In this document: one piece after another, positions 1-7,887 of the stretch
How positions within the stretch are numbered: position 1 is the first letter of the stretch
Layout: each line of letters opens with the position of its first letter
Assembly (NCBI RefSeq): GCF_016919245.1
Contig: NZ_JAFEJA010000002.1
Span: forward strand, 124,001 to 188,000
DNA: 64,000 nucleotides
Source of the DNA: Streptomyces zhihengii
Lineage (GTDB): Bacteria > Actinomycetota > Actinomycetes > Streptomycetales > Streptomycetaceae
Reading direction: 5' to 3'
Notes under the pieces: model-generated
Seen by the model: the letters and a program-made list of their open reading frames with translations, nothing else
What the model was told of the DNA's origin: nothing
Databases searched by the model: none
Position numbers and translations under genes: made by a program

Positions 1-1059
1 CCGCACGACCTGCTCCAGGAGACGGTCACCAACATCCGCCCCCTGGACGCCAAGGCCCTCGGCGAGGCGTGGGAGCGCCAGAAGCGGATGACCAAGCCGT
101 CCGGCGCGCTCGGCATGCTGGAGATCATCTCCGCGCAGCTCAGCGGCCTGTCCCGGATGTGCCCGCCGCCGGTCCCGGAGCCCGCCGCCGTCGCGATCTT
201 CGCGGGCGACCACGGGGTGCACGCCCAGGGCGTCACCGCCTGGCCCCAGGAGGTCACCGGCCAGATGGTCGCCAACTTCCTCGGCGGGGGAGCGGTCTGC
301 AACGCCTTCGCCAACCAGGTCGGCGCCGAGGTCTGCGTCATCGACGTGGGCGTGGCCTCCGACCTGCCCGCCACCCCCGGACTGCTGCCCCGCAAGGTCC
401 GCGCCGGCACCGCCGACTTCACCACCGGCCCCGCGCTCACCCGCGACGAGGTGTTCGCCGCCATCGAGGTCGGCATCGAGACCGCCCGCGACCTGGTGGC
501 CGCCGGCAACAAGGCCCTGCTCACCGGCGAGATGGGCATCGCCAACACCACCGCGTCCGCCGCGCTGATCTCCGTCTACACCGGGGCCGACCCGGCGGAG
601 ATCACCGGCCGGGGCACCGGCATCAACGACGCGATGCACGCCCGCAAGGTCGACGTGGTGCGCCGCGCCCTCGAACTGCACCGCCCCGACCCCGCCGACC
701 CCGTCGGCGTGCTCGCGGCGGTCGGCGGCCTGGAGCACTGCGCCCTGGTCGGCCTGATCCTCGGCGGCGCATCGCTGCGCACCCCGGTCGTCCTCGACGG
801 CGTCAGCACCGGGGCCGCGGCCCTCGTCGCCCGCGCCATCGCCCCCGAGGCACTGGCCGCCTGCATCGCGGGCCACCGCAGCGCCGAGCCCGGCCATGTG
901 GCCGCCCTCGGCAAGCTCGGCCTGCGCCCGCTGGTCGACCTCGACCTGCGCCTCGGCGAGGGCACGGGCGCCCTGCTGGCGCTCCCGATCGTGCAGAGCG
1001 CGGCCCGCGCCATGCACGAGGTGGCGACCTTCGACTCGGCCGGCGTCACGGAGAAGTAG
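1..1059 (+). CDS. cobT: Nicotinate-nucleotide--dimethylbenzimidazole phosphoribosyltransferase (5' end outside window)
   Basis: The reading frame is open from base 1, so the true start lies upstream; 352 codons are visible. CobT transfers phosphoribose from nicotinate mononucleotide to the lower-ligand base in assembly of the cobalamin nucleotide loop in the cytoplasm. Family signatures seen are KPSGALG near the visible N-terminus, FAGDHGVHAQGVTAWPQEVT, TGEMGIANTTASAA, and the C-terminal GEGTGALLALP, which carries the glutamate known as the catalytic base in this family. It ends 178 bp before the uroporphyrinogen methyltransferase gene on the same strand, which fits a corrinoid/siroheme cluster. 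The visible part is roughly the size of a whole CobT (about 350 residues), so either little is missing or the protein carries an N-terminal extension. Confidence 0.95.
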   Translation, partial: PHDLLQETVTNIRPLDAKALGEAWERQKRMTKPSGALGMLEIISAQLSGLSRMCPPPVPEPAAVAIFAGDHGVHAQGVTAWPQEVTGQMVANFLGGGAVCNAFANQVGAEVCVIDVGVASDLPATPGLLPRKVRAGTADFTTGPALTRDEVFAAIEVGIETARDLVAAGNKALLTGEMGIANTTASAALISVYTGADPAEITGRGTGINDAMHARKVDVVRRALELHRPDPADPVGVLAAVGGLEHCALVGLILGGASLRTPVVLDGVSTGAAALVARAIAPEALAACIAGHRSAEPGHVAALGKLGLRPLVDLDLRLGEGTGALLALPIVQSAARAMHEVATFDSAGVTEK

Positions 1060-1237
1060 CCTCCGGGTGCCGTCCGGCCCGCCCGGCCGGACGGCACCGT
1101 GCCGGGCGAGGCCCCGCCGCCGCCCGGCCGTACCCTGGTGGCCAGGCCGTGTCCCCACGGCCCTGGCGTCCCCATCAGCCGCTCCACCGCCGCAGCGGCC
1201 CCGCTCACGCATCACCCGCACGAGGAGCCGCACCGCC

Positions 1238-2467
1238 ATGCCCGAGTCCGCCGAGCACCCCGCGTACCCCGTCGGCCTGCGCCTGTCCGGGCGGCGCGTC
1301 GTCGTCATCGGCGGTGGCCAGGTCGCCCAGCGCCGTCTGCCCGCCCTGGTCGCCGCGGGCGCGGAGGTCACCCTGGTCTCCCCGTCGGCCACCCCGTCCG
1401 TCGAGGCCATGGCCGAGACCGGCGAGATCGGCTGGACCCGCCGGCGGTACGAGGAGGGCGACCTCGCGGAGGCCTGGTACGTGCTCGTCGCCACCGGCGA
1501 CCCCGAGGCCAACGCCCGCGCCTCCGCGGAGGCCGAGCGGTCCCGGATCTGGTGCGTCCGCAGCGACGACGCCGAGGCCGCGACCGCCTGGACGCCCGCC
1601 ACCGGCCGCAGCGAGGGCGTCACCGTCGCCGTGCTCACCGGCCGCGACCCGCGCCGCTCGGCGGCCGTGCGGGACGCCATCGTCGAAGGGCTGCGCGACG
1701 GCAGCATCGCCGCGCCCCACGTCCGCGCCAAGGCGCCGTCGGTCGCGCTGGTCGGCGGCGGCCCCGGCGACCCCGACCTGATCACCGTCCGCGGCCGCCG
1801 GCTGCTCGCCGAGGCCGACGTCGTCATCGCCGACCGCCTCGGACCGCGCGACCTGCTCGACGAACTCCCGCCGCACGTCGAGGTGATCGACGCGGCCAAG
1901 ATCCCCTACGGCCGGTTCATGGCCCAGGAGGCCATCAACAACGCCCTCGTCGAGCACGCCAAGGCGGGCAAGGCCGTCGTCCGCCTCAAGGGCGGCGACC
2001 CGTACGTCTTCGGCCGCGGCATGGAGGAGGCCCAGGCGCTCGCCGAGGCCGGCATCCCCTGCACCGTCGTCCCCGGCATCTCCAGCTCGATCTCGGTGCC
2101 GTCGGCCGTCGGCATCCCCGTCACCCACCGGGGCGTCGCCCATGAGTTCACCGTGGTCAGCGGGCATGTGGCGCCCGACGACCCGCGCTCCCTGGTCGAC
2201 TGGCAGTCCCTCGCCCGGCTGCGCGGCACCCTGGTCGTCCTGATGGGCGTCGACAAGATCGGCGCCATCGCCGAGGCCCTCGTCACCCACGGCAAGGACC
2301 CGGCGACCCGGGTCGCCCTGGTGCAGGAGGGCACCACCGCCGCCCAGCGCCGGGTGGACGCCACCCTGGCGACCGTCGCCGAGACCGTGCGCGCCGAGGA
2401 GGTGCGGCCGCCGGCCGTCATCGTCATCGGTGACGTCGTCGGCGTCGGCGTCCCGCCGCTGTCCTGA
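1238..2467 (+). CDS. cobA: Bifunctional precorrin-2 dehydrogenase / uroporphyrinogen-III C-methyltransferase
   Basis: A 409-residue two-domain protein. The N-terminal Rossmann part (about residues 10-165) has the nucleotide-binding motif GGGQVAQRR at 25-33 and keeps a DD pair further on, as in the dehydrogenase half of CysG. The C-terminal part is a SAM-dependent uroporphyrinogen-III methyltransferase with GGGPGDPDL (173-181) and KGGDPYVFGRG (251-261). It would make precorrin-2 and oxidise it to sirohydrochlorin, feeding siroheme or B12 synthesis. The domain order is that of CysG, but the protein is shorter than E. coli CysG (457 residues), so ferrochelatase activity is uncertain. The ATG at 1238 was chosen because the N-terminal domain begins right after it; the open frame upstream has no family similarity. 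A cysG symbol would also be defensible. Confidence 0.9.
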   Translation: MPESAEHPAYPVGLRLSGRRVVVIGGGQVAQRRLPALVAAGAEVTLVSPSATPSVEAMAETGEIGWTRRRYEEGDLAEAWYVLVATGDPEANARASAEAERSRIWCVRSDDAEAATAWTPATGRSEGVTVAVLTGRDPRRSAAVRDAIVEGLRDGSIAAPHVRAKAPSVALVGGGPGDPDLITVRGRRLLAEADVVIADRLGPRDLLDELPPHVEVIDAAKIPYGRFMAQEAINNALVEHAKAGKAVVRLKGGDPYVFGRGMEEAQALAEAGIPCTVVPGISSSISVPSAVGIPVTHRGVAHEFTVVSGHVAPDDPRSLVDWQSLARLRGTLVVLMGVDKIGAIAEALVTHGKDPATRVALVQEGTTAAQRRVDATLATVAETVRAEEVRPPAVIVIGDVVGVGVPPLS

Positions 2468-2541
2468 GCGGCGGCCCCGCCTCCCGGGCGGCCGGCGCAC
2501 CCGCCGCCCCCTTGACCGCACCACCGAGAGAGCAGCAGCCC

Positions 2542-3360
2542 GTGGCCGAGATCATCACCCTCGACGACCCCGACGACCCGCGCGTGGCCGACTACACCGG
2601 CCTCACCGACGTCGAGCTGCGGCGCCGGCGCGAGCCCGCGGAGGGCCTGTTCATCGCCGAGGGCGAGAAGGTGATCCGCCGCGCGGCGGACGCCGGCTAC
2701 CGGATGCGGTCGATGCTGCTGACCCCGAAGTGGGCCGAGGCCATGGGCGACGTCATCGACGCCGCCGACGCCCCCGTCTACGTCGTCGAGCCCGCGCTCG
2801 CCGAACGGGTCACCGGCTACCACGTCCACCGGGGCGCCCTGGCCTCCATGGCCCGCAAGCCCCTCCCGGACGCGGCCGGACTGCTCCGCACGGCCCGCCG
2901 GGTGGCCGTCATGGAGGCGGTCAACGACCACACCAACATCGGCGCCATCTTCCGCAGCGCCGCCGCGCTGGGCATGGACGCCGTGCTGCTCTCCCCGGAC
3001 TGCGCCGACCCGCTGTACCGCAGGTCGGTGAAGGTCTCCATGGGCGCGGTCTTCTCCGTCCCCTACGCCCGGCTCGATTCCTGGCCCGGCGGGCTGGAGA
3101 CGGTCCGGGAGGCGGGCTGCCGGCTGCTCGCCCTCACCCCCGACGAGCGGGCCGTCTCCCTCGACGAGGCGGCCCCGCACCGGCTGGACAAGGTGGCGCT
3201 GATGCTGGGCGCGGAGGGCGACGGCCTCTCGGCCAGGGCCCTGGCGGCCGCCGACGAACTCGTCCGCATCCCCATGGCCCACGGCGTCGACTCGCTCAAC
3301 GTGGGGGCCGCGGCCGCGGTCGCCTTCTACGCCGTGGCCACCGGACGCCCCACGGCCTGA
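2542..3360 (+). CDS. TrmH/SpoU-family RNA 2'-O-methyltransferase
   Basis: The 272-residue product has the three SpoU (SPOUT) motifs: NDHTNIGAIFRSAAALG from about residue 128, LMLGAEGDGLS from about 220, and SLNVGAAAAVAFYA from about 251. These form the knotted SAM-binding site. The N-terminal part (FIAEGEKVIRRA) looks like the substrate-binding domain of rRNA 2'-O-methyltransferases. A methyl group would be placed on a ribose of rRNA or tRNA, but the target cannot be read from sequence. GTG at 2542 was chosen because GAGAG lies about 12 bases upstream; an in-frame TTG at 2512 would add 10 residues. The gene converges on the minus-strand kinase. Confidence 0.9.
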   Translation: MAEIITLDDPDDPRVADYTGLTDVELRRRREPAEGLFIAEGEKVIRRAADAGYRMRSMLLTPKWAEAMGDVIDAADAPVYVVEPALAERVTGYHVHRGALASMARKPLPDAAGLLRTARRVAVMEAVNDHTNIGAIFRSAAALGMDAVLLSPDCADPLYRRSVKVSMGAVFSVPYARLDSWPGGLETVREAGCRLLALTPDERAVSLDEAAPHRLDKVALMLGAEGDGLSARALAAADELVRIPMAHGVDSLNVGAAAAVAFYAVATGRPTA

Positions 3361-3410
3361 CCACCGGGCCGGGACGCCCCACCGGCCGAGCACCGGGGCC
3401 GGGACCGGTT

Positions 3411-3489
3411 GGGTGCCCGACCACCGCGGGGACGGGACGGGCCGGGCGGCCTACCACCGCGGGGACGGGCCGGGTGCCCGACCACCGCG
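3411..3489. repeat. Short GC-rich direct repeats between convergent genes
   Basis: The 18-base sequence gggtgcccgaccaccgcg occurs exactly at 3411-3428 and 3472-3489, and a related accaccgcggggacggg copy lies between them. The block sits in the gap between the stop codons of two convergent genes and has no convincing coding potential. Confidence 0.6.
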
Positions 3490-3529
3490 CCGCGACGGGC
3501 GGCGGGCAGCCGCACGCGCCGGGGCGGCC

Positions 3530-4717
3530 CTACAGCTTCTGCGCCGCCGCGATCCCCAGCGCCACGATCAGGGTCACCACGAAGAAGACCACGATCCGCT
3601 GGCGCAGCAGCCGCGGATTGGCGGGCCGGCGGCCCGTCGACGAGGCAGGGCCGGAGCGGGTGCCCGGACGGGTGCCGCTCCGCCGCCCGTTGGTCGGCCC
3701 GGTGGCCCGCGGCTGCTGCGGCCGCGACCCGCCACCCGTACGCGAGGGGGACTGGGGCCGGGGCCCCGAGGACCCGCCGGTGCGCCGCTCCGCGGGCTCG
3801 GTGCGCTCCGTGCGCTCGGTGTAGCGGGCCGTCGGACGGCTCAGCTCGGCGCGCTCCCGGTCCCGCTGGGCCGGGGGACGGGGGTCGTGCAGACCCTGTG
3901 CCTCCCTGGCGGCGATCTCCTTCAGCCGCATGGAGAGCTGGAGCGTGCTCGGCCGCTCCTCGGGGTCCTTCGCCAGGCACGCGGCCACCAGCGGCGCGAG
4001 CGCGTCGTGCACCCCGTGGAGCTGGGGCTCCTCGTGCACCACCCGGTAGAGCATGACCTCGGAACTGCCGTGCCCGAAGGGCGAGTCGCCCATCGCCGCG
4101 TACGCCAGCGTCGCGCCGAGCGCGAAGACGTCCGTCGCCGGGGTGACCGCCGCGCCGCGCACCTGCTCGGGGGCGAGGAAGCCGGGCGAGCCGACCGCGG
4201 TCCCCACATGGGTGAGGGTGCTCGCGCCGGTGGCCCAGGCGATGCCGAAGTCGATGATGCGGGGGCCCTTGGGCGAGAGCAGGATGTTCGACGGCTTCAG
4301 GTCCCGGTGCACCACACCGGCCTCGTGGACGGCGACCAGGCCCTCCGAGAGCGCGGCGCCGATCGCGGCCGTGTCGGAGGCCCGCAGCGGGCCCTCCTCG
4401 ACCACCTTGTCGTGCAGCGAGGGGCCGGGGACGTACTGCGTCGCGAACCACGGACGGTCCGCCTCCAGGTCCGCGGCGACCAGCCGGGCGGTACAGCCGC
4501 CGCGGATGCGCCGGGCCGCCGAGACCTCCCGCGCGAAACGCGAACGGAACTCCTGGTCCTCGGCGAGGTCCGGCCGGATGACCTTCAGCGCCACCCGCTG
4601 GCCCCGCCGGTCCGAGCCCAGGTAGACGACGCCCATGCCGCCCGCCCCGAGCCGCCGGTGCAGCCTGAACGAGCCGACGGTACGCGGGTCCTCGCGCCGG
4701 AGCCGCATCATCGCCAT
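3530..4717 (-). CDS. Membrane-anchored Hanks-type serine/threonine protein kinase
   Basis: The 395-residue protein starts at ATG 4717, preceded by a good ribosome site (GAGGTAGGGGA). The kinase domain covers about residues 17-272: glycine loop GAGGMG at 24-29, lysine of VALKVI at 45, catalytic loop HRDLKPSN at 137-144, DFG at 156-158, APE at 182-184. A proline/arginine-rich linker follows, and a single hydrophobic segment ends the chain (about 374-391), so the kinase should face the cytoplasm with a C-terminal membrane anchor. No PASTA or other extracellular sensor is present; only a few residues could lie outside. The open frame continues upstream to 4918 but that part lacks domain similarity. 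Substrates are unknown. Confidence 0.93.
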   Translation of the reverse strand: MAMMRLRREDPRTVGSFRLHRRLGAGGMGVVYLGSDRRGQRVALKVIRPDLAEDQEFRSRFAREVSAARRIRGGCTARLVAADLEADRPWFATQYVPGPSLHDKVVEEGPLRASDTAAIGAALSEGLVAVHEAGVVHRDLKPSNILLSPKGPRIIDFGIAWATGASTLTHVGTAVGSPGFLAPEQVRGAAVTPATDVFALGATLAYAAMGDSPFGHGSSEVMLYRVVHEEPQLHGVHDALAPLVAACLAKDPEERPSTLQLSMRLKEIAAREAQGLHDPRPPAQRDRERAELSRPTARYTERTERTEPAERRTGGSSGPRPQSPSRTGGGSRPQQPRATGPTNGRRSGTRPGTRSGPASSTGRRPANPRLLRQRIVVFFVVTLIVALGIAAAQKL

Positions 4718-4947
4718 CGTCCGTCCCCTACCTCGGTGGGAGGTCCCACCCCGCTGCGCGGTCATCGGTCTGACGTGCCACAGCTTACGTATCCCCGCGC
4801 GTGTGCGCTCATAGGCCGCGCCCTCGCGCTCGGATGGATTGTCAGTGCCGGGTGGGAGACTTGAGGAGTGGTCAGCAGAGCCCCGGTCCGGCGCCGTTGA
4901 TCCGGCGCCGGATCTCAACGATCAGTCGCAGAAGGGGGATTGGATCG

Positions 4948-5190
4948 GTGAAGGGTGACCGTGTGGAGATAGTGGTCGACGCGGGCGACACGACGCGCAC
5001 CTACGAAGTGGTGGCGAGCCGGGCGGGCCGCAGGGTGGAGACGGCGGTCCGGCGCGGGGTGGTCGAAGTGAGCGAAGTCACGAGGTCCGGCTCGGTCGTG
5101 CGCACGGCGCGGTTCATGGCGACCAGGGTCCTGGCCCTGGTCGAACAGCCCGTCGACCGCGAGGACGACCCCGAGGACGTGCGGCCTTAA
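4948..5190 (+). CDS. Small conserved hypothetical protein, 80 residues
   Basis: I do not recognise a named domain. The start is GTG 4948 with the ribosome site GAAGGGGG 8-15 bases upstream. The product is charged and predicted mostly beta (VEIVVDAG, TYEVVASR, VETAVRRGVVEVSEV, VVRTARFMA), ending in an acidic tail (DREDDPEDVRP). It has no membrane segment or cysteines. It is divergent from the kinase gene with about 230 bp between, which holds the promoters for both. Conservation in related Streptomyces is recalled only from memory. Confidence 0.75.
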   Translation: MKGDRVEIVVDAGDTTRTYEVVASRAGRRVETAVRRGVVEVSEVTRSGSVVRTARFMATRVLALVEQPVDREDDPEDVRP

Positions 5191-5398
5191 GGGATGACCC
5201 GGGGCCCCAGGGCCGCGTCTCCACCCAGGGGAGTACGCCACGGGGGCGGGGCTCATCCTCCGGGAGGCCCGGTAATCGGTACGCGGGCATGACGTCCCGG
5301 GCCTCCCGGATCCCTAGTGTTGAGGTCAAGCGGCGGGTGCAGTACTCGTCCCCCGAGGTCGGACACCCGCCGCTGCCAACCACGACAGGAGAGGGACC

Positions 5399-5581
5399 AT
5401 GGCGGACACCGCATCGCGCAAGGCATATGCCGGTTTCGGCGTCCGTCCGTCCGGCACCCGGCACCCGCTGGTGGCCACGGCCATGGTCCTTCCCCTCGCG
5501 GCACTGCTGGTGGTCGTCTTCGGCGGCTGGGAGGCAGTGGTCACACAGGCGTCGTCCGTAGGCGTGATGCTGGGGCGCTGA
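5399..5581 (+). CDS. Small single-pass membrane protein, 60 residues
   Basis: Begins at ATG 5399 after a clear ribosome site (GGAGAGGG, ending 4 bases before the start). The 60-residue product has a polar N-terminal 23 residues, one hydrophobic segment (about 24-42, LVATAMVLPLAALLVVVFGG) and a short tail. No domain is recognised. The site, third-position GC bias and a following strong hairpin (5671-5700) support it as a real gene. It stands alone, with about 200 bp upstream that could carry its promoter. Confidence 0.7.
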   Translation: MADTASRKAYAGFGVRPSGTRHPLVATAMVLPLAALLVVVFGGWEAVVTQASSVGVMLGR

Positions 5582-5888
5582 GAAGCGCCCCGGACCCGGA
5601 AGAGCGGTCCGGGTCGGGGACATCCGGCCAACAACCCCGTGGGGACGGGGGTGCGGCGGACGGCAGCGTTTGGCCGGTCAGCTGGGGAGCTGACCGGCCA
5701 TCGCGCATTCCCGGGCACGGCCGTGGGCTCCTCGCCCGCCGCGCCCGCCACCCGTGTCCGCCGTCCGCCGCCGGCGCCCCGCACCGCCCGCGAGGGCGCT
5801 TGCGCCGGTCCGGCCCGCACCGTCCCCGGGGGCCCGCCCGCCGTGTGCGCCGCCCCGGACGGGCGGGTGGCGCGGTTACGCTCGCCTG
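5582..5888. other. Non-coding gap after the 60-residue protein gene
   Basis: These 307 bases hold a GC-rich imperfect hairpin just after the stop codon (ccggaccc...gggtccgg type, near 5590-5622) and a perfect 13-base inverted repeat at 5671-5700. The rest up to the phosphotransferase start is high-GC sequence in which I see no gene or regulatory site. Confidence 0.6.
5671..5700 (+). terminator. Hairpin terminator, 13-bp stem
   Basis: Perfect inverted repeat tggccggtcagct / agctgaccggcca with a GGGG loop, 90 bases after the stop of the 60-residue protein gene. There is no U-tract, which is common for Streptomyces terminators. Confidence 0.7.
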
Positions 5889-6863
5889 GTGACCGCCCCC
5901 CTCGTACGGCACCTCACCGAGGTGGCCAAGGCCGCCGCCCACCCCTCCCAGTCGAGCTGCCCGGCCTGCGGCCAGGGTGCCGTGACCCTCGCGGACCGGC
6001 CCGACGGCACCGTCGTACGACACGGCGACGCGGTCGCCAAGGCCCACGCCACCGGCACCGACCCGGGCGCCCACGCGCTGCGGATCGCCGTCGCCGCCCA
6101 TCCCGCCCTCGCCGGCGTCCTGCTGCCGCCGCTCCCGCTCCCGCTCCCGCCCCCGGCCGCCGCGGACGCCGGGGCGCGCCCGTGCAGTGCCTGGCCGTAC
6201 GGCAGCCCCGTCGACCCCCGCGCCCCCGACGCCGCCCCCTGGGAGGAGACCGCCGTCCTGCTCGCCCGGCTGCACCGGGTCGACGCGGGCGTCCTGCCGG
6301 GCCCGCTGCCGCCGATGCGGGGCCCGCTGAAGGCGGCGGCCGCGGTGGCCAGGATGGAGGACGCCGTCCCCGGCCATCCGGCGGCCGCAGGGGTGCGCCG
6401 CGCCTGGCGGGGGCTGCCCGGCTGGGCCCGCGGCGAGGGCGACGCGCGCCGTCACCGGATCCTGTGCCACGGCGACTTCCACCTCGGGCAGCTCGTGCGC
6501 CATCCCGTCCCCGACGGCCCCTGGCTGCTGATCGACGTGGACGACCTCGGCATCGGCGACCCGGCGTGGGACCTCGCACGCCCCGCGGCCTGGTTCGCGG
6601 CGGGCATCCTGCCGCCGCCGGTCTGGCGGCGCTTCCTGGGCGCGTACACGGCCGCCGGCGGGCCCGCCGTGCCGGACGCCGACGACCCCTGGCCCCAACT
6701 CGACGTCCCCGCACGGGCGCTGACCGTCCAGACCGCGGCGCTCGCGCTGGCGAAGTCGGCGGCCGAGGGACGCCAACCGGACGATGTGGAACAGGCGGTG
6801 ATCGACGCCTGTACCCGAATCGGGACACTCTCACCCGAGTTGGAGTGCGACACCCCGTCGTAG
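5889..6863 (+). CDS. Aminoglycoside phosphotransferase-like kinase (APH/choline kinase fold)
   Basis: The 324-residue protein has the APH-family catalytic loop HGDFHLGQ (194-201) and the metal/ATP-binding segment DVDDLGIGDPAWD (216-228), so it should phosphorylate a small-molecule hydroxyl group using ATP or GTP. The N-terminal part has VVRHGDAVAKAHATG, compatible with the ATP-binding lysine region. A pair SSCPACG near residues 21-27 is not typical of the family and could bind metal. The start is GTG 5889; the open frame upstream is arginine/proline-rich noise. Nothing in the neighbourhood names the substrate, and a true antibiotic-resistance role is not supported. Confidence 0.82.
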   Translation: MTAPLVRHLTEVAKAAAHPSQSSCPACGQGAVTLADRPDGTVVRHGDAVAKAHATGTDPGAHALRIAVAAHPALAGVLLPPLPLPLPPPAAADAGARPCSAWPYGSPVDPRAPDAAPWEETAVLLARLHRVDAGVLPGPLPPMRGPLKAAAAVARMEDAVPGHPAAAGVRRAWRGLPGWARGEGDARRHRILCHGDFHLGQLVRHPVPDGPWLLIDVDDLGIGDPAWDLARPAAWFAAGILPPPVWRRFLGAYTAAGGPAVPDADDPWPQLDVPARALTVQTAALALAKSAAEGRQPDDVEQAVIDACTRIGTLSPELECDTPS

Positions 6864-6929
6864 GGTGAGGACCGGGCCGCCGGGCGTGCGTCCGGCGACG
6901 TCGAACCCACGGCGAGAGGCTGAGCTGAG

Positions 6930-7211
6930 ATGCAGTGTCCGAAGTGCCACGCGGCGATGCACACGTACAACCGCAACGGTGTCCAGATCGAGCAGTGCAG
7001 CGGCTGCCGGGGCATATTCCTGGACTACGGGGAGCTGGAGTCGCTGACCCGCCTGGAGTCTCAGTGGGCGCAGCAGGCGCCGCCCCCGCAGGCGTACCCC
7101 GCGGCCCCCGCCCCCGCCGCGCCCGCCTGGGGCGCCCAGCACCACGGCGGTCACCACGGCCACCACGGTCACCACCAGCGCGGCTTCGGCCGGATGCTGT
7201 TCTCCTCCTGA
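6930..7211 (+). CDS. TFIIB-type zinc-ribbon protein, 93 residues
   Basis: Two cysteine pairs, CPKC (3-6) and CSGC (23-26), make a zinc ribbon of the zf-TFIIB class, followed by the typical GIFLDYGELESL segment. The second half is Ala/Pro/Gln-rich and then His/Gly-rich (HHGGHHGHHGHH), which could bind extra metal. ATG 6930 fits the family N-terminus. The gene follows the phosphotransferase by 66 bp on the same strand and is closed by the hairpin at 7232-7262. A regulatory or metal-handling role is possible; the function is unknown. Confidence 0.85.
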   Translation: MQCPKCHAAMHTYNRNGVQIEQCSGCRGIFLDYGELESLTRLESQWAQQAPPPQAYPAAPAPAAPAWGAQHHGGHHGHHGHHQRGFGRMLFSS

Positions 7212-7231
7212 CACGGCGCCCGCCACACGCC

Positions 7232-7262
7232 GAAGCCCCCGGCCGCAAGGGCCGGGGGCTTC
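7232..7262 (+). terminator. Hairpin between zinc-ribbon gene and tRNA cluster
   Basis: Stem gaagcccccggcc / ggccgggggcttc with a GCAAG loop, 20 bases after the zinc-ribbon stop. It also lies just past the 3' end of the convergent tRNA cluster, so it can serve both strands. Confidence 0.85.
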
Positions 7263-7269
7263 GAGGTGG

Positions 7270-7341
7270 TGCGCGATACTGGGATTGAACCAGTGACCTC
7301 TTCCGTGTCAGGGAAGCGCTCTCCCGCTGAGCTAATCGCGC
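7270..7341 (-). tRNA. tRNA-Val (GAC), copy closest to the zinc-ribbon gene
   Basis: A 72-base cloverleaf on the minus strand: acceptor GCGCGAT/ATCGCGC, discriminator A, anticodon GAC in the loop CTGACAC, and T-arm GGTTCAATCC. CCA is not encoded. It is the last gene of a five-tRNA minus-strand cluster. Confidence 0.97.
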
Positions 7342-7371
7342 AGGTCAGACCTGCGGATACCGCGTACTGCG

Positions 7372-7443
7372 TGCGCGATACTGGGATTGAACCAGTGACC
7401 TCTTCCGTGTCAGGGAAGCGCTCTCCCGCTGAGCTAATCGCGC
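7372..7443 (-). tRNA. tRNA-Val (GAC), middle copy
   Basis: Identical over its whole 72 bases to the copy at 7270-7341; 30 bases separate the two. Anticodon GAC. Confidence 0.97.
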
Positions 7444-7462
7444 GGGGATCCTTGCGGACCAG

Positions 7463-7534
7463 TGGACGATACTGGGATTGAACCAGTGACCTCTTCCGTG
7501 TCAGGGAAGCGCTCTCCCGCTGAGCTAATCGTCC
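7463..7534 (-). tRNA. tRNA-Val (GAC), acceptor-stem variant
   Basis: Same body and GAC anticodon as the two neighbouring copies, but the acceptor stem is GGACGAT/ATCGTCC instead of GCGCGAT/ATCGCGC, a compensated change in both strands of the stem. 72 bases, discriminator A. Confidence 0.97.
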
Positions 7535-7538
7535 TTGG

Positions 7539-7609
7539 AGGTGGAGACGGGATTTGAACCCGTGTAGACGGCTTTGCAGGCCGTTGCCTCGCCTCTCGGC
7601 CACTCCACC
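7539..7609 (-). tRNA. tRNA-Cys (GCA)
   Basis: A 71-base cloverleaf with acceptor GGTGGAG/CTCCACC, discriminator U (the identity base for cysteine tRNA), anticodon GCA and T-arm GGTTCAAATCC. It lies 4 bases upstream of the tRNA-Val copy, so the two are surely co-transcribed. Confidence 0.97.
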
Positions 7610-7647
7610 CGGAGTGCGGGGGTCGGGAAAAGATCCCCCGATTCTCG

Positions 7648-7720
7648 AGCGGACGACGAGATTCGAACTCGCGACCCTCACCTTGGCAAGGTGATGCTCT
7701 ACCAACTGAGCCACGTCCGC
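7648..7720 (-). tRNA. tRNA-Gly (GCC)
   Basis: A 73-base cloverleaf with acceptor GCGGACG/CGTCCGC, discriminator U, anticodon GCC and T-arm GAGTTCGAATCTC. It is the first gene of the minus-strand cluster, about 36 bases after the proposed transcription start. Confidence 0.97.
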
Positions 7721-7762
7721 CTGTCGTTTCCGTTCCGCTTGCGCGTCCCGGCGACGTGTTGA

Positions 7763-7790
7763 ACTCTAGCGGATTCCCCGGCCAGGACAA
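7763..7790 (-). promoter_or_regulatory. Putative vegetative promoter of the tRNA cluster
   Basis: On the minus strand TTGTCC (7790-7785) and TAGAGT (7768-7763) are separated by 16 bases, resembling the main (HrdB-type) -35/-10 consensus. The expected start point lies about 35 bases before tRNA-Gly. Confidence 0.5.
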
Positions 7791-7887
7791 AAACGCGTTT
7801 GTGCAGCGTGCTGAGGTATGGGCCCGTCGTGGCAGCTCACCTGCCGCATCTGAGCACCCGGCCGGTGCCGGTCCTACACTCGCAGAC

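Noticed and set aside
1238..2467. Trifunctional CysG
   Set aside because: The two recognisable domains are present, but the protein is about 50 residues shorter than CysG, and ferrochelatase activity cannot be shown from sequence.
5889..6863. Aminoglycoside resistance gene
   Set aside because: Only the general APH fold motifs are visible; the gene lies among housekeeping genes and has no resistance context.
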